The notes under the pieces: model-generated
What the model was told of the DNA's origin: nothing
Databases searched by the model: none
What the model saw: the letters and a program-made list of their open reading frames with translations, nothing else
Position numbers and translations under genes: made by a program
Assembly: GCF_002312815.1 (NCBI RefSeq)
Contig: NZ_NKQJ01000006.1
Coordinates: 1 to 64,000 of the forward strand
DNA from: Agaribacterium haliotis
Lineage (GTDB): Bacteria; Pseudomonadota; Gammaproteobacteria; Pseudomonadales; Cellvibrionaceae
Length of the DNA stretch: 64,000 bases
Reading direction: 5' to 3'
Shown: positions 1 to 8,334 of the stretch, piece by piece
Position numbering within the stretch: position 1 is the first letter of the stretch
Layout of the letters: every line of letters begins with the position of its first letter

Positions 1-27
1 GGGGGAATATCCGGGTCTCTTGTTCAT
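1..27 (-). CDS. Possible IS3-family transposase OrfA, first 9 residues only
   Basis: The minus-strand ATG at 27 opens MNKRPGYSP and runs off the window edge. GAGAG lies about ten bases upstream as a ribosome site. The start resembles the K-R-P/S-x-Y-S-P-E opening of IS3-group OrfA proteins, which bind the element ends. Nine residues are too few for certainty, and another cassette gene is possible. Confidence 0.35.
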
Positions 28-61
28 AGGCTAATTCTCTCAAGAAAGTTAGCCTCCGACA
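1..61 (-). mobile_element. Partial IS3-family-like element end
   Basis: On the minus strand position 61 begins TGTCGGAGGCTAAC, a TG-starting end like those of IS3-family elements. It contains a short hairpin (GGCTAA/TTAGCC arms), then a GAGAG ribosome site and an ATG. Only one end is inside the window, so the element type is inferred from the end and the first nine residues of the encoded protein. Confidence 0.35.
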
Positions 62-114
62 AAACCGGTACGATTCATATAGTCATCTTGATTTATCGTT
101 CTAACTTTTCTCAT
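62..114 (-). pseudogene. Cassette ORF apparently cut by the insertion element
   Basis: Just inside the next cassette (after the attC core at 129-135) the minus strand has GGAAGAG followed by ATG at 114. The frame opens MRKVRTINQDDYMNRT and stops about 22 codons later, inside the IS-like end. A good ribosome site in front of a frame that dies at the putative element boundary suggests an interrupted cassette gene. The fragment is too short to name. Confidence 0.3.
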
Positions 115-128
115 TGCTCTTCCGTGTT

Positions 129-200
129 GCATAACGCCCGCATTTGCGGCTGGTTTGGAGCGCAGCGAAAAACCAGTCCGATAACATGCGCTTGTTAGCA
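129..200 (-). other. Integron attC recombination site
   Basis: Read on the minus strand this 72-bp stretch starts TGCTAAC, ends GTTATGC, and carries an imperfect inverted repeat with arms such as GGACTGG...CCAGCC and GCGCAT...ATGCGGGC. These are the features of a folded attC site: outer core boxes ending in GTT, inner arms and a variable centre. It begins directly after the stop codon of the TIR gene, as expected for a cassette in minus orientation. The family consensus RYYYAAC/GTTRRRY is met imperfectly. Confidence 0.8.
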
Positions 201-1031
201 CTAGAATGGCACATCACTATCAAGACCTTTTGGAGGTTCAGGAGGTTTTGGTTGGAGAGCATCCTCGTTCTGCAACAGAATATCTATTCCCATCTCAGTA
301 ATTGAATAAGCGTAAAAGTCATAACCATCATGTTCGTTGGTTTCTACGGTTTTGCTCAAATACCCCATTCTTTCTAGTTTTATTAGTGATATTTGTAATG
401 CTGCTTCATTCGTGCCGCGGAAATTGTTTGAAATTCTATGAAACGGTAAACCCACAGGGTCTGCTGTATGGCTTTGTAGGCAAGCCGCTAAAAATTTGTA
501 GTCTTGTTCTTTGAGTTCATAGCTCGTTGGGTTTGCGATAATCTTTTTAGATTCAGAGAGGCTTTCGTGATTTATTAGGCCTAGCCTTTCAACCTCTGAT
601 TTAATCAATGAACATGCTCGATTAGTCGCTGACACCAAATCTCCGTCAGATCGATTTGGATCGTAATCAGCAGGGGTTACGCCTAGCAAATCAGTTGGAA
701 GGTGCATTTCTACATCGCGGGGCTTCAATATGAATGAACGAGATTTACCAATTGCACCGACAAATAACCCCATCTCAAAGATTACGTTATCTCTGACTAT
801 ATGCTCACTTCTGCTTCGGATAGTAGATATATCGTCTGGAGCAAAAATAAAGAGCGCAAAATCTACAAAGGATGATTTCTCTACAAGATCATCAATTGCT
901 GATGATGAAAGCTTGAAAGTACCATCTTTCCAAAGAGTAACTTCAAATTCATGGTCCAAATTAACATTCACAGCTTCGGCAATAGCTAGGCTCTCAACAG
1001 ATGAAGCTATAAACAATCTTGGTTTTCTCAA
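201..1031 (-). CDS. TIR-domain (Cap12/Pycsar-effector-like) protein in an integron cassette
   Basis: 276 residues. Residues 4-150 match the PF10137-type TIR fold found in CBASS and Pycsar effectors: an opening RLFIASSVE strand-loop, a WKDGTF segment near 34-39, and RDNVIFEMGLFVG near 80-92. In the last motif Glu86 sits where the catalytic glutamate of NAD-cleaving TIR proteins lies. Residues about 165-255 look like a winged-helix region (helices, then LERMGYLSK and a TEMGIDIL end), so this is a TIR plus wHTH architecture. No nucleotide cyclase or sensor gene is adjacent. It is the only gene of its cassette, with attC touching its stop. It may be an abortive-infection effector or a nucleotide-binding regulator; the fold is fairly sure, the role is inference. 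Confidence 0.75.
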   Translation of the reverse strand: MRKPRLFIASSVESLAIAEAVNVNLDHEFEVTLWKDGTFKLSSSAIDDLVEKSSFVDFALFIFAPDDISTIRSRSEHIVRDNVIFEMGLFVGAIGKSRSFILKPRDVEMHLPTDLLGVTPADYDPNRSDGDLVSATNRACSLIKSEVERLGLINHESLSESKKIIANPTSYELKEQDYKFLAACLQSHTADPVGLPFHRISNNFRGTNEAALQISLIKLERMGYLSKTVETNEHDGYDFYAYSITEMGIDILLQNEDALQPKPPEPPKGLDSDVPF

Positions 1032-1056
1032 CTTATTATCTCCATGCTCGATTGAG

Positions 1057-1063
1057 TGCTAAC
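1057..1063 (-). other. Cassette left junction (GTTAGCA core)
   Basis: The minus strand reads GTTAGCA 26 bp upstream of the TIR start codon, the core where an integrase would join the cassette. The sequence beyond (1064-1150) lacks attC-type inverted repeats and no intI follows, so this is either an attI remnant or a secondary insertion site. Confidence 0.5.
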
Positions 1064-1339
1064 AGTTTATTAATAGGAATTTTCCTTTTACCCACCACCA
1101 ACTCTACCCTAATGTTTTGATTATTCCAATAAAAACAAACACTTAGCCCCAGCATCTATTATATACGCAGCATATACACTTTACGTTTTCCTCCTACCCC
1201 ACCAAACAAAACAAAAAACCATATAAAACAAATAGATAGAGACATTGATTTGAAGTTAAGCGAAATTAACTCTTAGTAAAATCTAGTGAAGCAGATTCCA
1301 AACTTTAAACAGCTACTCTGAGTCAGAGGCGCCAAGCAA
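1064..1339. other. AT-rich gene-free stretch
   Basis: No ORF, terminator or clear promoter was recognised between the cassette junction and the MORN/C13 gene. The composition is AT-rich compared with the genes to the right. Confidence 0.5.
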
Positions 1340-2944
1340 TCAGGCCCCAACTTTACCAATTGCCGCACTCTGTTGAATCCTCCACCTATGAAGGTGTTCT
1401 TGTAATTGTTTGCCTATAAATTGCTGAGGCAAAGAATGGTTGTCGATATCGTTGTCGAGCTCCATTTTTTTAACATCCTGTTGTATCTCTGCAAACGCAT
1501 CAAAAAACAAAACGCCTCGTGTCATTGCGGATGAGAGGGTCCGGCCGAAGTAGGTCATATCTGCATTGTAACTACAGCCAAACGAAGCTTTATCTTGCCT
1601 TGCCGAAGTAAGCACCATGGTGTATTCATCTTGTAGATTTTTTATATGGCCGCCCGAATAACATGAGGATATCAGTGCAGCTTTCCATTTAATACCAGAT
1701 TCAGCCAGGGCCTGTTTTAACTCATCTGCTGTTAAGCTCTGTAAATTTACGCGCACGTCGTTTAAATAAAAACTGTGATCTTCACCGCCGTGACTGGTCA
1801 TATACAAGATCAGCACATCGTTTTCGACATCCATCTTTTGTTTTATGCTATTTAAAGCCATTGCCAAGCTTTTTTTGGTGGCGAGCGCGTAGTTATTCTC
1901 AGTGTCGACATGGTTGATCAGCAGAACGGATTTACCCTCGGTTTGATATTGTTCGGCAAACTGCTTGTTTAGGCTAAGAATCTCGTTTTTAAATACGTTC
2001 TGGCTTCCATCGCCGGCCAGGCCAAGAAAGTAGAAGTCTATTTTTTCTGGGTCGTTGTTAATCAAGGCCTGCTCTGATTTCGATAACAAGTCGCGCTGCT
2101 GATAAATCAGTTCGTCGGCGTAGTGCGGCTGATACGGCTGTTCACCGGAAGATTCCGTGAAAAAATCGTACTCCCAGAGGCCTTCTTGAACTTCTTCTTC
2201 GCCGTCGCTGTTAATCTGTACCAGCTTGCCCTGGCCATGCATCATGCCGTACTCAAAGGCGCCCTCGTAATAGCTGTTATCAACATAATTTAGCTTACCC
2301 TGGCCATGAAATGCGTTGTGCTCAAATTCACCTTCGTAACTGCGCCCGTCTGCACCACTTAGTTTGCCGTGGCCGCTTAATACACCATCGACAAACTGGC
2401 CTTCGTATATATCACCGCTTTCATAACTTAGCTTGCCCTGGCCGTGGTAAACAAAGGCTTTAAAGTCACCTTGGTAGTGATTATTTTCACCGTCTTGGTA
2501 TTCACCATAAACAATGTTGCCTTTTTCAAAACGACCGCTATATCGTTCACCGCCCGGATAACTGAGCGTACCCTCGCCGTGAAAATAGTTGTGTTTAAAT
2601 TCGCCTTTGTATTCAGCGCCGTCGTCAAATGTGTAAAAGCCAGGCCCCGAGGCATAGCCCCTTTCAAACCGGGCTTTGAGCACATCCCCATTAATATAAG
2701 TCGCCAGCGCCTGGCCGTGCACATAACCATCAACAAATTCACCGCTTAGCGTATCGCCCGAGGCATAGACAAGTTTACCCTGGCCGTGAAACTTAGCATC
2801 GACAATATCACCGCTGTAAACAGAGCCGTCCGGCAGCGTTGCATCGGGCCCAAAGATAAGAAGGTCGGCGCTATGTTTATTTGCTGCGTAAAGCGCAATA
2901 AGCACGATAAAAATAAGATTCAACAAATAAGATAATGTGTGCAT
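1340..2944 (-). CDS. Membrane-anchored MORN-repeat protein with C13 (caspase-like) peptidase domain
   Basis: 534 residues from the ATG at 2944, chosen because GAGGGAAG precedes it closely; the longer start at 2977 has no such site. One hydrophobic segment (about residues 5-22) anchors the protein or acts as an uncleaved signal. Nine MORN-type repeats follow (about 39-245; units such as YEGEFEHNAFHGQGKL). A legumain/C13-like domain occupies about 300-520, with the dyad visible as TSHGG (His385) and SSCYSGG (Cys428), each after a hydrophobic strand. C13 peptidases cleave after Asn or Asp. The fusion suggests a repeat-guided surface or periplasmic protease. Substrate and partners are unknown. 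The gene stands alone, divergent from the hydrolase operon. Confidence 0.8.
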   Translation of the reverse strand: MHTLSYLLNLIFIVLIALYAANKHSADLLIFGPDATLPDGSVYSGDIVDAKFHGQGKLVYASGDTLSGEFVDGYVHGQALATYINGDVLKARFERGYASGPGFYTFDDGAEYKGEFKHNYFHGEGTLSYPGGERYSGRFEKGNIVYGEYQDGENNHYQGDFKAFVYHGQGKLSYESGDIYEGQFVDGVLSGHGKLSGADGRSYEGEFEHNAFHGQGKLNYVDNSYYEGAFEYGMMHGQGKLVQINSDGEEEVQEGLWEYDFFTESSGEQPYQPHYADELIYQQRDLLSKSEQALINNDPEKIDFYFLGLAGDGSQNVFKNEILSLNKQFAEQYQTEGKSVLLINHVDTENNYALATKKSLAMALNSIKQKMDVENDVLILYMTSHGGEDHSFYLNDVRVNLQSLTADELKQALAESGIKWKAALISSCYSGGHIKNLQDEYTMVLTSARQDKASFGCSYNADMTYFGRTLSSAMTRGVLFFDAFAEIQQDVKKMELDNDIDNHSLPQQFIGKQLQEHLHRWRIQQSAAIGKVGA

Positions 2945-3383
2945 TCTTCCCTCAGATTCGGCACTCAAGTTAGGCATACAGGCGTATTGTTCACACGCTA
3001 TAAAAGCGTCTGAAGCAGCCTACTGACACAGGCTGACAAAAAACTGGCCCGCGCCGCAAAACGCCTTTAAAAGCAATACAGATTTTTGCAACAGACCTTT
3101 GCAAAAACGCGCTACGGGCTTTTACAACAGGCGAGTTTTTACAGTTCAAGGCCTAGCATGCCACATGATGATAGGCGGCGACAATATAAAGCTAAGGGTG
3201 CCAGGCTTATGTAAACCGCAGCTGCTTATAGCACTAACACAAGAATAAACAGAACAAATAACTATAAAAATGATTCAGCAATAAACGAATAAAAATCGGT
3301 GCAATCGTTTATTCATATTGCCGACGTATGGTCGTAAATCCTGCAAACATGTTTATCAACGTTAATTATAAGGATGGAATCGA
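2945..3383. other. Divergent intergenic region with TTGCAA dyad and inverted repeat
   Basis: Positions about 3090-3117 read GATTTTTGCAAC...TTTGCAAAAAC, resembling the paired TTGCAA motifs upstream of the syp-type operons. No GG-N10-GC element with correct spacing was found beside it. AATAAACGA at 3280-3288 is repeated inverted at 3305-3313, a possible operator for the rightward operon. Confidence 0.45.
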
Positions 3384-3953
3384 ATGCAGATTTACTTGTT
3401 TTGTCGTTCAGCTCTTAAACAAGCTGGCAAACTGGCCCTTCACAGCCCGCTAAAGCTAAGCCCAAACCTTAAAAACCTAAAACCAGGAAAAAATAAGGCC
3501 TTTTACGCCACTGCGGCCACCCTGGCTTCGCTGGCATTTCAGCACGCAGCGGCTGAGCCCTTTATTAAAAACATTAATCAAAGTGCCAACCAGGTTGAAA
3601 TCATTGTTGAAGACCCCGAAGGTTTTTATGTTGGCGCGCAACCCTACTTATTAAGCATTGGTGACACCGTACTGACAAAAAGTTACCCACCGGAATCTGG
3701 CGACCCCAATGTATTGATTTTTCCACTTAGCCCAGAGGCCTTTGCCAAGCTCGATAAAAATGCCATTACCACGATGAGCTACGGAAAGCCCAAAAAAGAA
3801 ATAAGCAATAAACAGATATCAGCAACAAAAAGAGCAGCCGTTAGTACAGCCACAGCTCAAGGCTCGGTGCAAACGCTTAGCGATGACAACAAAGCCGAGT
3901 TTTCTCAACAGAAAACCCAGTGGTCAATGAAACGAATTCAAGATGTGAACTAA
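3384..3953 (+). CDS. Hypothetical exported protein, first gene of hydrolase operon
   Basis: 189 residues, no recognised family. An AAGGATGGA stretch precedes the ATG. The N-terminal 38 residues are basic and polar, followed by a hydrophobic stretch (about 39-57) ending in AAAEP, which looks like a signal peptide with an unusually long N-region. Residues 60-135 form a probable small beta domain and the tail is Lys/Ser/Gln-rich and low in complexity. It ends 23 bp before the secreted hydrolase, so the two are probably co-transcribed and may act together outside the cytoplasm. Confidence 0.6.
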   Translation: MQIYLFCRSALKQAGKLALHSPLKLSPNLKNLKPGKNKAFYATAATLASLAFQHAAAEPFIKNINQSANQVEIIVEDPEGFYVGAQPYLLSIGDTVLTKSYPPESGDPNVLIFPLSPEAFAKLDKNAITTMSYGKPKKEISNKQISATKRAAVSTATAQGSVQTLSDDNKAEFSQQKTQWSMKRIQDVN

Positions 3954-3976
3954 TTAAGGACAGTGGAGTGTTATCA

Positions 3977-6574
3977 ATGAAAAGCATCATAAAAAATAGC
4001 TACTTGTTGCTTGCTGCCGTCAGTATATTTTTATTCAACTCAGCGGTTTCAGCACAGCCCCACCTCGATGGCCCCTACGCTGTCAGCACAACACAGTACA
4101 ACCTCGGCGATCAGGCTTTTCGGCCGTCGCAATTTAACTCCAGTGTTGAAGTGGTCGGCGAAGTTTATCACCCAACAGATCTCAGCGATGGCCCCTACCC
4201 GCTTGTTTTATTTATGCACGGCAATCACAGCCCCTGTTACGATTCCAGGAATCGTTCCGCGAGCACCTGGCCCTGCCCCAGCGGTTACAACACCGTAGAG
4301 AGCTACCGCGGTTACGCTTATATGGGCCGCTTTCTCGCCAGCCACGGTTTTATTGTTGTTTCAATCGGCGCAAACGGCGTCAACATGATAGGCGCCAGAG
4401 AAAGTGATGATCTTGGCATGGTGGCCCGCGCTGAATTAATTGATCACCACCTTGAGCTGTGGCAAAACTACAGCAAGAGCTCCTCGGCGCAGTTTGGAAC
4501 AAAGTTTGTCGGCGCTATTGATATGAACCGCGTTGGCACCATGGGTCACAGCCGCGGCGGCGAAGGTGTTGCCGAGCACTTTTTATTTGCCGAAGACAAC
4601 AGCACAAATTACGACGTAAAAGCGGTATTGATGCTGGCGCCAACAAACTTTAAACGCAACCTTGTCGACGATGTTAACGCACAAACCATCTTGCCCTATT
4701 GTGACGGCGATGTTTCCGATCTGCAGGGTGTGCACTATTACGACGACGCCCGCTATGAACTCGCACCGAGCTCACCGGATCACTACTACACCATCTTAAG
4801 GGGTGCCAACCACAACTTCTTTAACACCTATTGGACACCGGCCCAGTTTGAGTGGGTTTCTTCCGATGACGCGGCGCGGCTCTGGAGCAACAACGACGTT
4901 GAATGTGGTTTAAATCGTTCGGTCAGAATGCCGTATTCCGAGCAGCAAGATGCAGCAAAGACGCTGGTCGCTACGTTTTTCCGCAGCTATTTAAACGAAG
5001 AGCTCGGTTTGCGCCCCTATTTAAAAGGCGACCTGTTTGCCGCCCCCGGTACCAGCGCCAGTATACGTCACGCCTATCACGCTCCACTTGAGCGCCGCCT
5101 GACGATTAACAGTACCGAGCAAGAAGGCAGTGAGACACAAAACGATCTCGGCGGTTCGGTATCGCGCAGCAATACCAATATTTACGATGTCTGCGGCGAT
5201 GACTCAAGTGAGCATTTCTGCTTAAGCACCGCGCAAAACCGCCAGCCGCACAATGTACGCAGCGCTTTTGCAAACACTAAGCTGGGCCTTGCACAATTAA
5301 AGATACGCTGGAATGGTGTTGGCAGCTGGGTAAATAACATCCCAGCGCAATACGACGATTTCAGTCAGTACGACACACTGAGTGTGCGTGCAGCCATTGA
5401 TCAAAGCGCCGATACATTCTCGCCAAGTATGTATATAGAACTTGAAGATGCCAATGGCGTAAAACAAAGCCTGCAATTATCACCGTTTGGCGATGGCCTG
5501 GATATTTTTCACGACAGCAACTTCAAGACCCTGCTTTCGGACTACCGCGTACCACTGAGCAAGTTTAACCAGCTGCAGTTAACGCAAATACGAAAAGTTA
5601 CTTTAAAACAAAACGACAGCGCCAGCTCGCTGGCGCGCAGGGGCATGTTTATCAGCGACCTGGCTCTCATACGCGAGCGGCCCTTTGATTTAAACAACCC
5701 TGTGGCCCTGCCATTTAGTCAAAGTTTTGAAAGTGGCCTGGCAAACTGGCGCAACAGCGGTGAATACAACATGCTGCGCCGAAGCGGCTCAACTCCATCG
5801 TCAAATACCGGCCCAAGTACTGCACAAAACGGCACGTACTACATGTTTCTTGAAACATCGTCAGGCAGTGCGTTTGATGCCGGCGACACCGCTTTATTGG
5901 AAAGCCCGGTATTTGATGCATCGTCGGCCTCGGTGAGTTTTGCCTACAGTATGTACGGCTCTGACACAGGCAAACTCGCCGTAGACGTGCTCGCCGCAGG
6001 CCAGTGGCAGGAGCTTTGGTCGCGCGAAGGCCAGCAACACAGCTCTGGCAGTTGGTCTAGCGCAACCGTGCCAATTAATGTCGCCGGCAATGTAAAAATT
6101 CGCTTCCGTGCAAGCGGTGCTGGTGGTTACCGGGGTGACATCGCAATCGACAACGTACGTGTCGAAAACGCAGAGCCCCAGGGCCCGTTAATTGGCTCAA
6201 TGGCTATTTTCCACGACGGCGATCACCAGGGTGATATGTTGCTGGCGCTGGCGCAAAACGCTGGTCAAGCCCAGTTGCGTATGAACCTCGACGACGGTCA
6301 CCGCGCCACTTTAAGCTGGAGCGAACCCCAAAACGTACAAGTTCGCATTGAATACCAGCACCCGGGTACATCGTCGGCTTGGCGCGCCTTTAAAGTTGTG
6401 CCCAGTGGCGTTTTATCTACAAGTATTTGTCTTGAAGGCTCGTCGTCGGGCGAATGTGCAGCACTACCTGATCGCGTGCGCGGCAACTTGTTTTACCGCT
6501 TCCGGGTAGAGAGCGGTGGTAACACCAGCCCGTGGCAATATTCCCGGCCACTTAACCTGTATTTTTCCAGCTAA
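3977..6574 (+). CDS. Secreted alpha/beta hydrolase with C-terminal MAM-like domain
   Basis: 865 residues from the ATG at 3977, preceded by GTGGAG; the start at 3920 lies inside the previous gene and lacks a site. The signal peptide ends near AVSA/QP (about 26). Residues about 55-365 form a dienelactone-hydrolase/PETase-like alpha/beta hydrolase: LFMHGNH oxyanion strand, nucleophile elbow GHSRGG (Ser192), a candidate acid in YCDGDVSD and a His in GANHNFF. A middle beta region (about 385-560) is unassigned. Residues about 575-735 look like a MAM/jelly-roll domain (QSFESGLANW at the start, IAIDNVRV at the end). The substrate is unknown; an extracellular esterase or glycan-acting enzyme is likely. 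Confidence 0.8.
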   Translation: MKSIIKNSYLLLAAVSIFLFNSAVSAQPHLDGPYAVSTTQYNLGDQAFRPSQFNSSVEVVGEVYHPTDLSDGPYPLVLFMHGNHSPCYDSRNRSASTWPCPSGYNTVESYRGYAYMGRFLASHGFIVVSIGANGVNMIGARESDDLGMVARAELIDHHLELWQNYSKSSSAQFGTKFVGAIDMNRVGTMGHSRGGEGVAEHFLFAEDNSTNYDVKAVLMLAPTNFKRNLVDDVNAQTILPYCDGDVSDLQGVHYYDDARYELAPSSPDHYYTILRGANHNFFNTYWTPAQFEWVSSDDAARLWSNNDVECGLNRSVRMPYSEQQDAAKTLVATFFRSYLNEELGLRPYLKGDLFAAPGTSASIRHAYHAPLERRLTINSTEQEGSETQNDLGGSVSRSNTNIYDVCGDDSSEHFCLSTAQNRQPHNVRSAFANTKLGLAQLKIRWNGVGSWVNNIPAQYDDFSQYDTLSVRAAIDQSADTFSPSMYIELEDANGVKQSLQLSPFGDGLDIFHDSNFKTLLSDYRVPLSKFNQLQLTQIRKVTLKQNDSASSLARRGMFISDLALIRERPFDLNNPVALPFSQSFESGLANWRNSGEYNMLRRSGSTPSSNTGPSTAQNGTYYMFLETSSGSAFDAGDTALLESPVFDASSASVSFAYSMYGSDTGKLAVDVLAAGQWQELWSREGQQHSSGSWSSATVPINVAGNVKIRFRASGAGGYRGDIAIDNVRVENAEPQGPLIGSMAIFHDGDHQGDMLLALAQNAGQAQLRMNLDDGHRATLSWSEPQNVQVRIEYQHPGTSSAWRAFKVVPSGVLSTSICLEGSSSGECAALPDRVRGNLFYRFRVESGGNTSPWQYSRPLNLYFSS

Positions 6575-6648
6575 AGCATCAACAAGGCTGGAGCGATATA
6601 AAATCGATTGAAAATCAATTTAAGCTTACGTTAAATTGAAGCAATATA

Positions 6649-6671
6649 CGGGGCCACTGTGGCCCCGTTTT
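6649..6671 (+). terminator. Rho-independent terminator of the hydrolase operon
   Basis: A nine-base stem, CGGGGCCAC paired with GTGGCCCCG, is followed by TTTT. It lies 75 bp after the hydrolase stop and before the true start of the next gene. Confidence 0.8.
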
Positions 6672-6689
6672 ACTATTGAGGGCCAACAC

Positions 6690-7334
6690 TTGCAAAGCAA
6701 ACACGAATGGCGAAAGCACGAAAAACACCTTTACCTGCCAAAAACCAAGGCAGAACAAATAGAGATAGATAGTTTTAACTTCATCAGTATCGACGGGCAA
6801 GGCCACCCTCAAAATGCCGAATTTGTTGCTTGTGTCGAGGCACTTTATTCACTCGCTTACACCATAAAAATGGGCCTAAAAAAACGCCAAGACAGCCCGC
6901 CAGGCTATACAGACTTTACCGTCTACCCTTTAGAGGGCCTGTGGGACATTAACGATGAAGCCAAAAAACACTTTGACGGCACAGTAAACAAAAACGACTT
7001 TGTTTACACTCTGATGATACGCCAACCAGATTTTGTTAGCGCTGAGCTTTTCAATGAATTTGTAGAAATAGCCCAGAATAAAACACACAACACCGCACTT
7101 GAGAAAATACGTTTTGATCAGCTTAGAGAAGGCCCATGTGTGCAAATGCTACATATTGGCCCCTACGACAATGAAGCCGCCAGCTTTGAAAAGATGGAGC
7201 AGTTCTGCCAAGAACATAATCTGCGGCGCCTATCGAAGCGGCACCGGGAAATTTATTTATCAGATGCAAGAAAAGTAAGTGCAGACAAACTCAAAACGGT
7301 GTTGCGCTTTCAGGTTGAAAAACAAGGATTATAA
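6690..7334 (+). CDS. GyrI-like small-molecule-binding domain protein
   Basis: 214 residues. A longer frame from 6636 would translate through the terminator hairpin, so the TTG at 6690, preceded by GAGGG at 6678-6682, is the better start. The family usually begins with a KxEWRKHEKxLYLPK-like block, seen here just after the start. The fold is that of the SbmC/GyrI-type effector-binding domain without a DNA-binding part (GFVYTLMI- and CVQMLHIGPYDNE-type strands). Stand-alone proteins of this type bind small hydrophobic ligands or hydrolyse cyclopropanoid toxins. It is a single-gene unit bounded by terminators at both ends. Confidence 0.8.
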   Translation: MQSKHEWRKHEKHLYLPKTKAEQIEIDSFNFISIDGQGHPQNAEFVACVEALYSLAYTIKMGLKKRQDSPPGYTDFTVYPLEGLWDINDEAKKHFDGTVNKNDFVYTLMIRQPDFVSAELFNEFVEIAQNKTHNTALEKIRFDQLREGPCVQMLHIGPYDNEAASFEKMEQFCQEHNLRRLSKRHREIYLSDARKVSADKLKTVLRFQVEKQGL

Positions 7335-7346
7335 CAAATAAGATAA

Positions 7347-7377
7347 CGGCACTTTTGTGTGCCGCATATCCTTTTTT
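7347..7377 (+). terminator. Terminator after GyrI-like gene
   Basis: CGGCAC and GTGCCG form a six-base stem around TTTTGT, followed within eight bases by a run of six T. It lies between two convergent genes. Confidence 0.6.
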
Positions 7378-7446
7378 ATGTAAGCTCTTGCATTCTACAG
7401 ATTTTGCTTTCTACAATCCCTTGTTTACCTTAAGTCTAAAAAGCTG

Positions 7447-7980
7447 TTAGAGGCCTTCAACAAACTGTTTTATCGCCTTGTGCAGCTCATCTACCACCTT
7501 GGCATCAAGATTGTTGTCGCTGTAGTGCTCGTAAAAACTTCCCAGGCTATAGCTGCCTTTAATATCCGCGCCCCAATACGGCATAATTTCCAGCAGGTGC
7601 TTGAGGTTAGAAGAGCCTCCACGCTTACCCGGCGAGGTAGACACCAAAAACACGGCTTTATTTGCAAAGACGGTGCTGTCGTTCGGCACACGTGAAAGCC
7701 AGTCTATAAAGTTCTTAAAAACTGCAGGCATAGAGCTATTGTGCTCGGGGCAGGCGATAATAAAAGCGTCTTGCTCGGCAAATATCGCGGCGATTTGCTC
7801 AACCGTATGTGGCAGGCCTAAGTTTTTCTCAATGTCCTCACTGAAAATAGGCAGCGCGTAATCGCCAACGCCAAGCTCCGTCAGCTGCTGCTCGCCAATA
7901 TTTTCACAGGCGTGCTTTAACAGAATGCCATTAATAGAGGTGCTGCTATTACTAGCTAAAAGTGCAAGTATTTTTTTCAT
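7447..7980 (-). CDS. NADPH-dependent FMN reductase (flavodoxin-like fold)
   Basis: 177 residues, typical for the NADPH:FMN reductase/azoreductase family. An N-terminal strand with the phosphate-binding loop ALLASNSSTSINGIL (residues 5-19) is followed by the conserved ACPEHNSSMPAVFKNFIDWLSR-type block (split here for length; about 76-97), which contacts FMN, and by VFLVSTSPGKRGG. It reduces flavin, quinones or azo compounds in the cytoplasm. A decayed LysR-type gene lies just upstream on the other strand, the usual place for its regulator. Confidence 0.85.
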   Translation of the reverse strand: MKKILALLASNSSTSINGILLKHACENIGEQQLTELGVGDYALPIFSEDIEKNLGLPHTVEQIAAIFAEQDAFIIACPEHNSSMPAVFKNFIDWLSRVPNDSTVFANKAVFLVSTSPGKRGGSSNLKHLLEIMPYWGADIKGSYSLGSFYEHYSDNNLDAKVVDELHKAIKQFVEGL

Positions 7981-8090
7981 AGTCGTAGCTCGGTAGTTAG
8001 AGTGTTATAGATAAAAATAAACTCAGTTTACTGCATAGAGGTTAACAGTAAATAAAGGCTGTCGCTTGTTACCTTAAGATGCAAATCCCA

Positions 8091-8334
8091 CCTGTGAAGT
8101 TGAAGCCGTTGTTGAAGCCATTGTTGACGCCAACGTACTGGGCCCGTCAGTAAAACCGAGATCTACCAACAACTCCAGCGCCGCGAACTAGTGCCCATAC
8201 TCGAAGATTAGCAACTCGACCCTGTCGGCATCTATGCGGTGTATCCCCACCGAAAAAACCTGGCGGCAAAAGTCAAAGTCTTTATTGATTTGCTCGAGCA
8301 GCGCTGCCAGCAGGCTGTCTGGGCCGAGCACTAA
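8091..8334 (+). pseudogene. Remnant of a LysR-type regulator, C-terminal end
   Basis: The plus strand still encodes the tail of a LysR effector-binding domain. RELVPILED is followed by an in-frame stop where the family usually has tryptophan, then QLDPVGIYAVYPHRKN and KVKVFIDLLEQRC to a stop at 8334. Upstream, VEAVVEAIVDAN is in another frame, so a frameshift near 8130 is also needed. The DNA-binding half is gone. Position and orientation fit a former divergent regulator of the FMN reductase. Confidence 0.75.

Noticed and set aside
3090-3117. TTGCAA dyad like the SypG enhancers between the MORN/C13 and hydrolase genes
   Set aside because: No GG/GC pair with 12-bp spacing was found on either side; the closest (3331, plus) is off by one. 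Kept only as a note.
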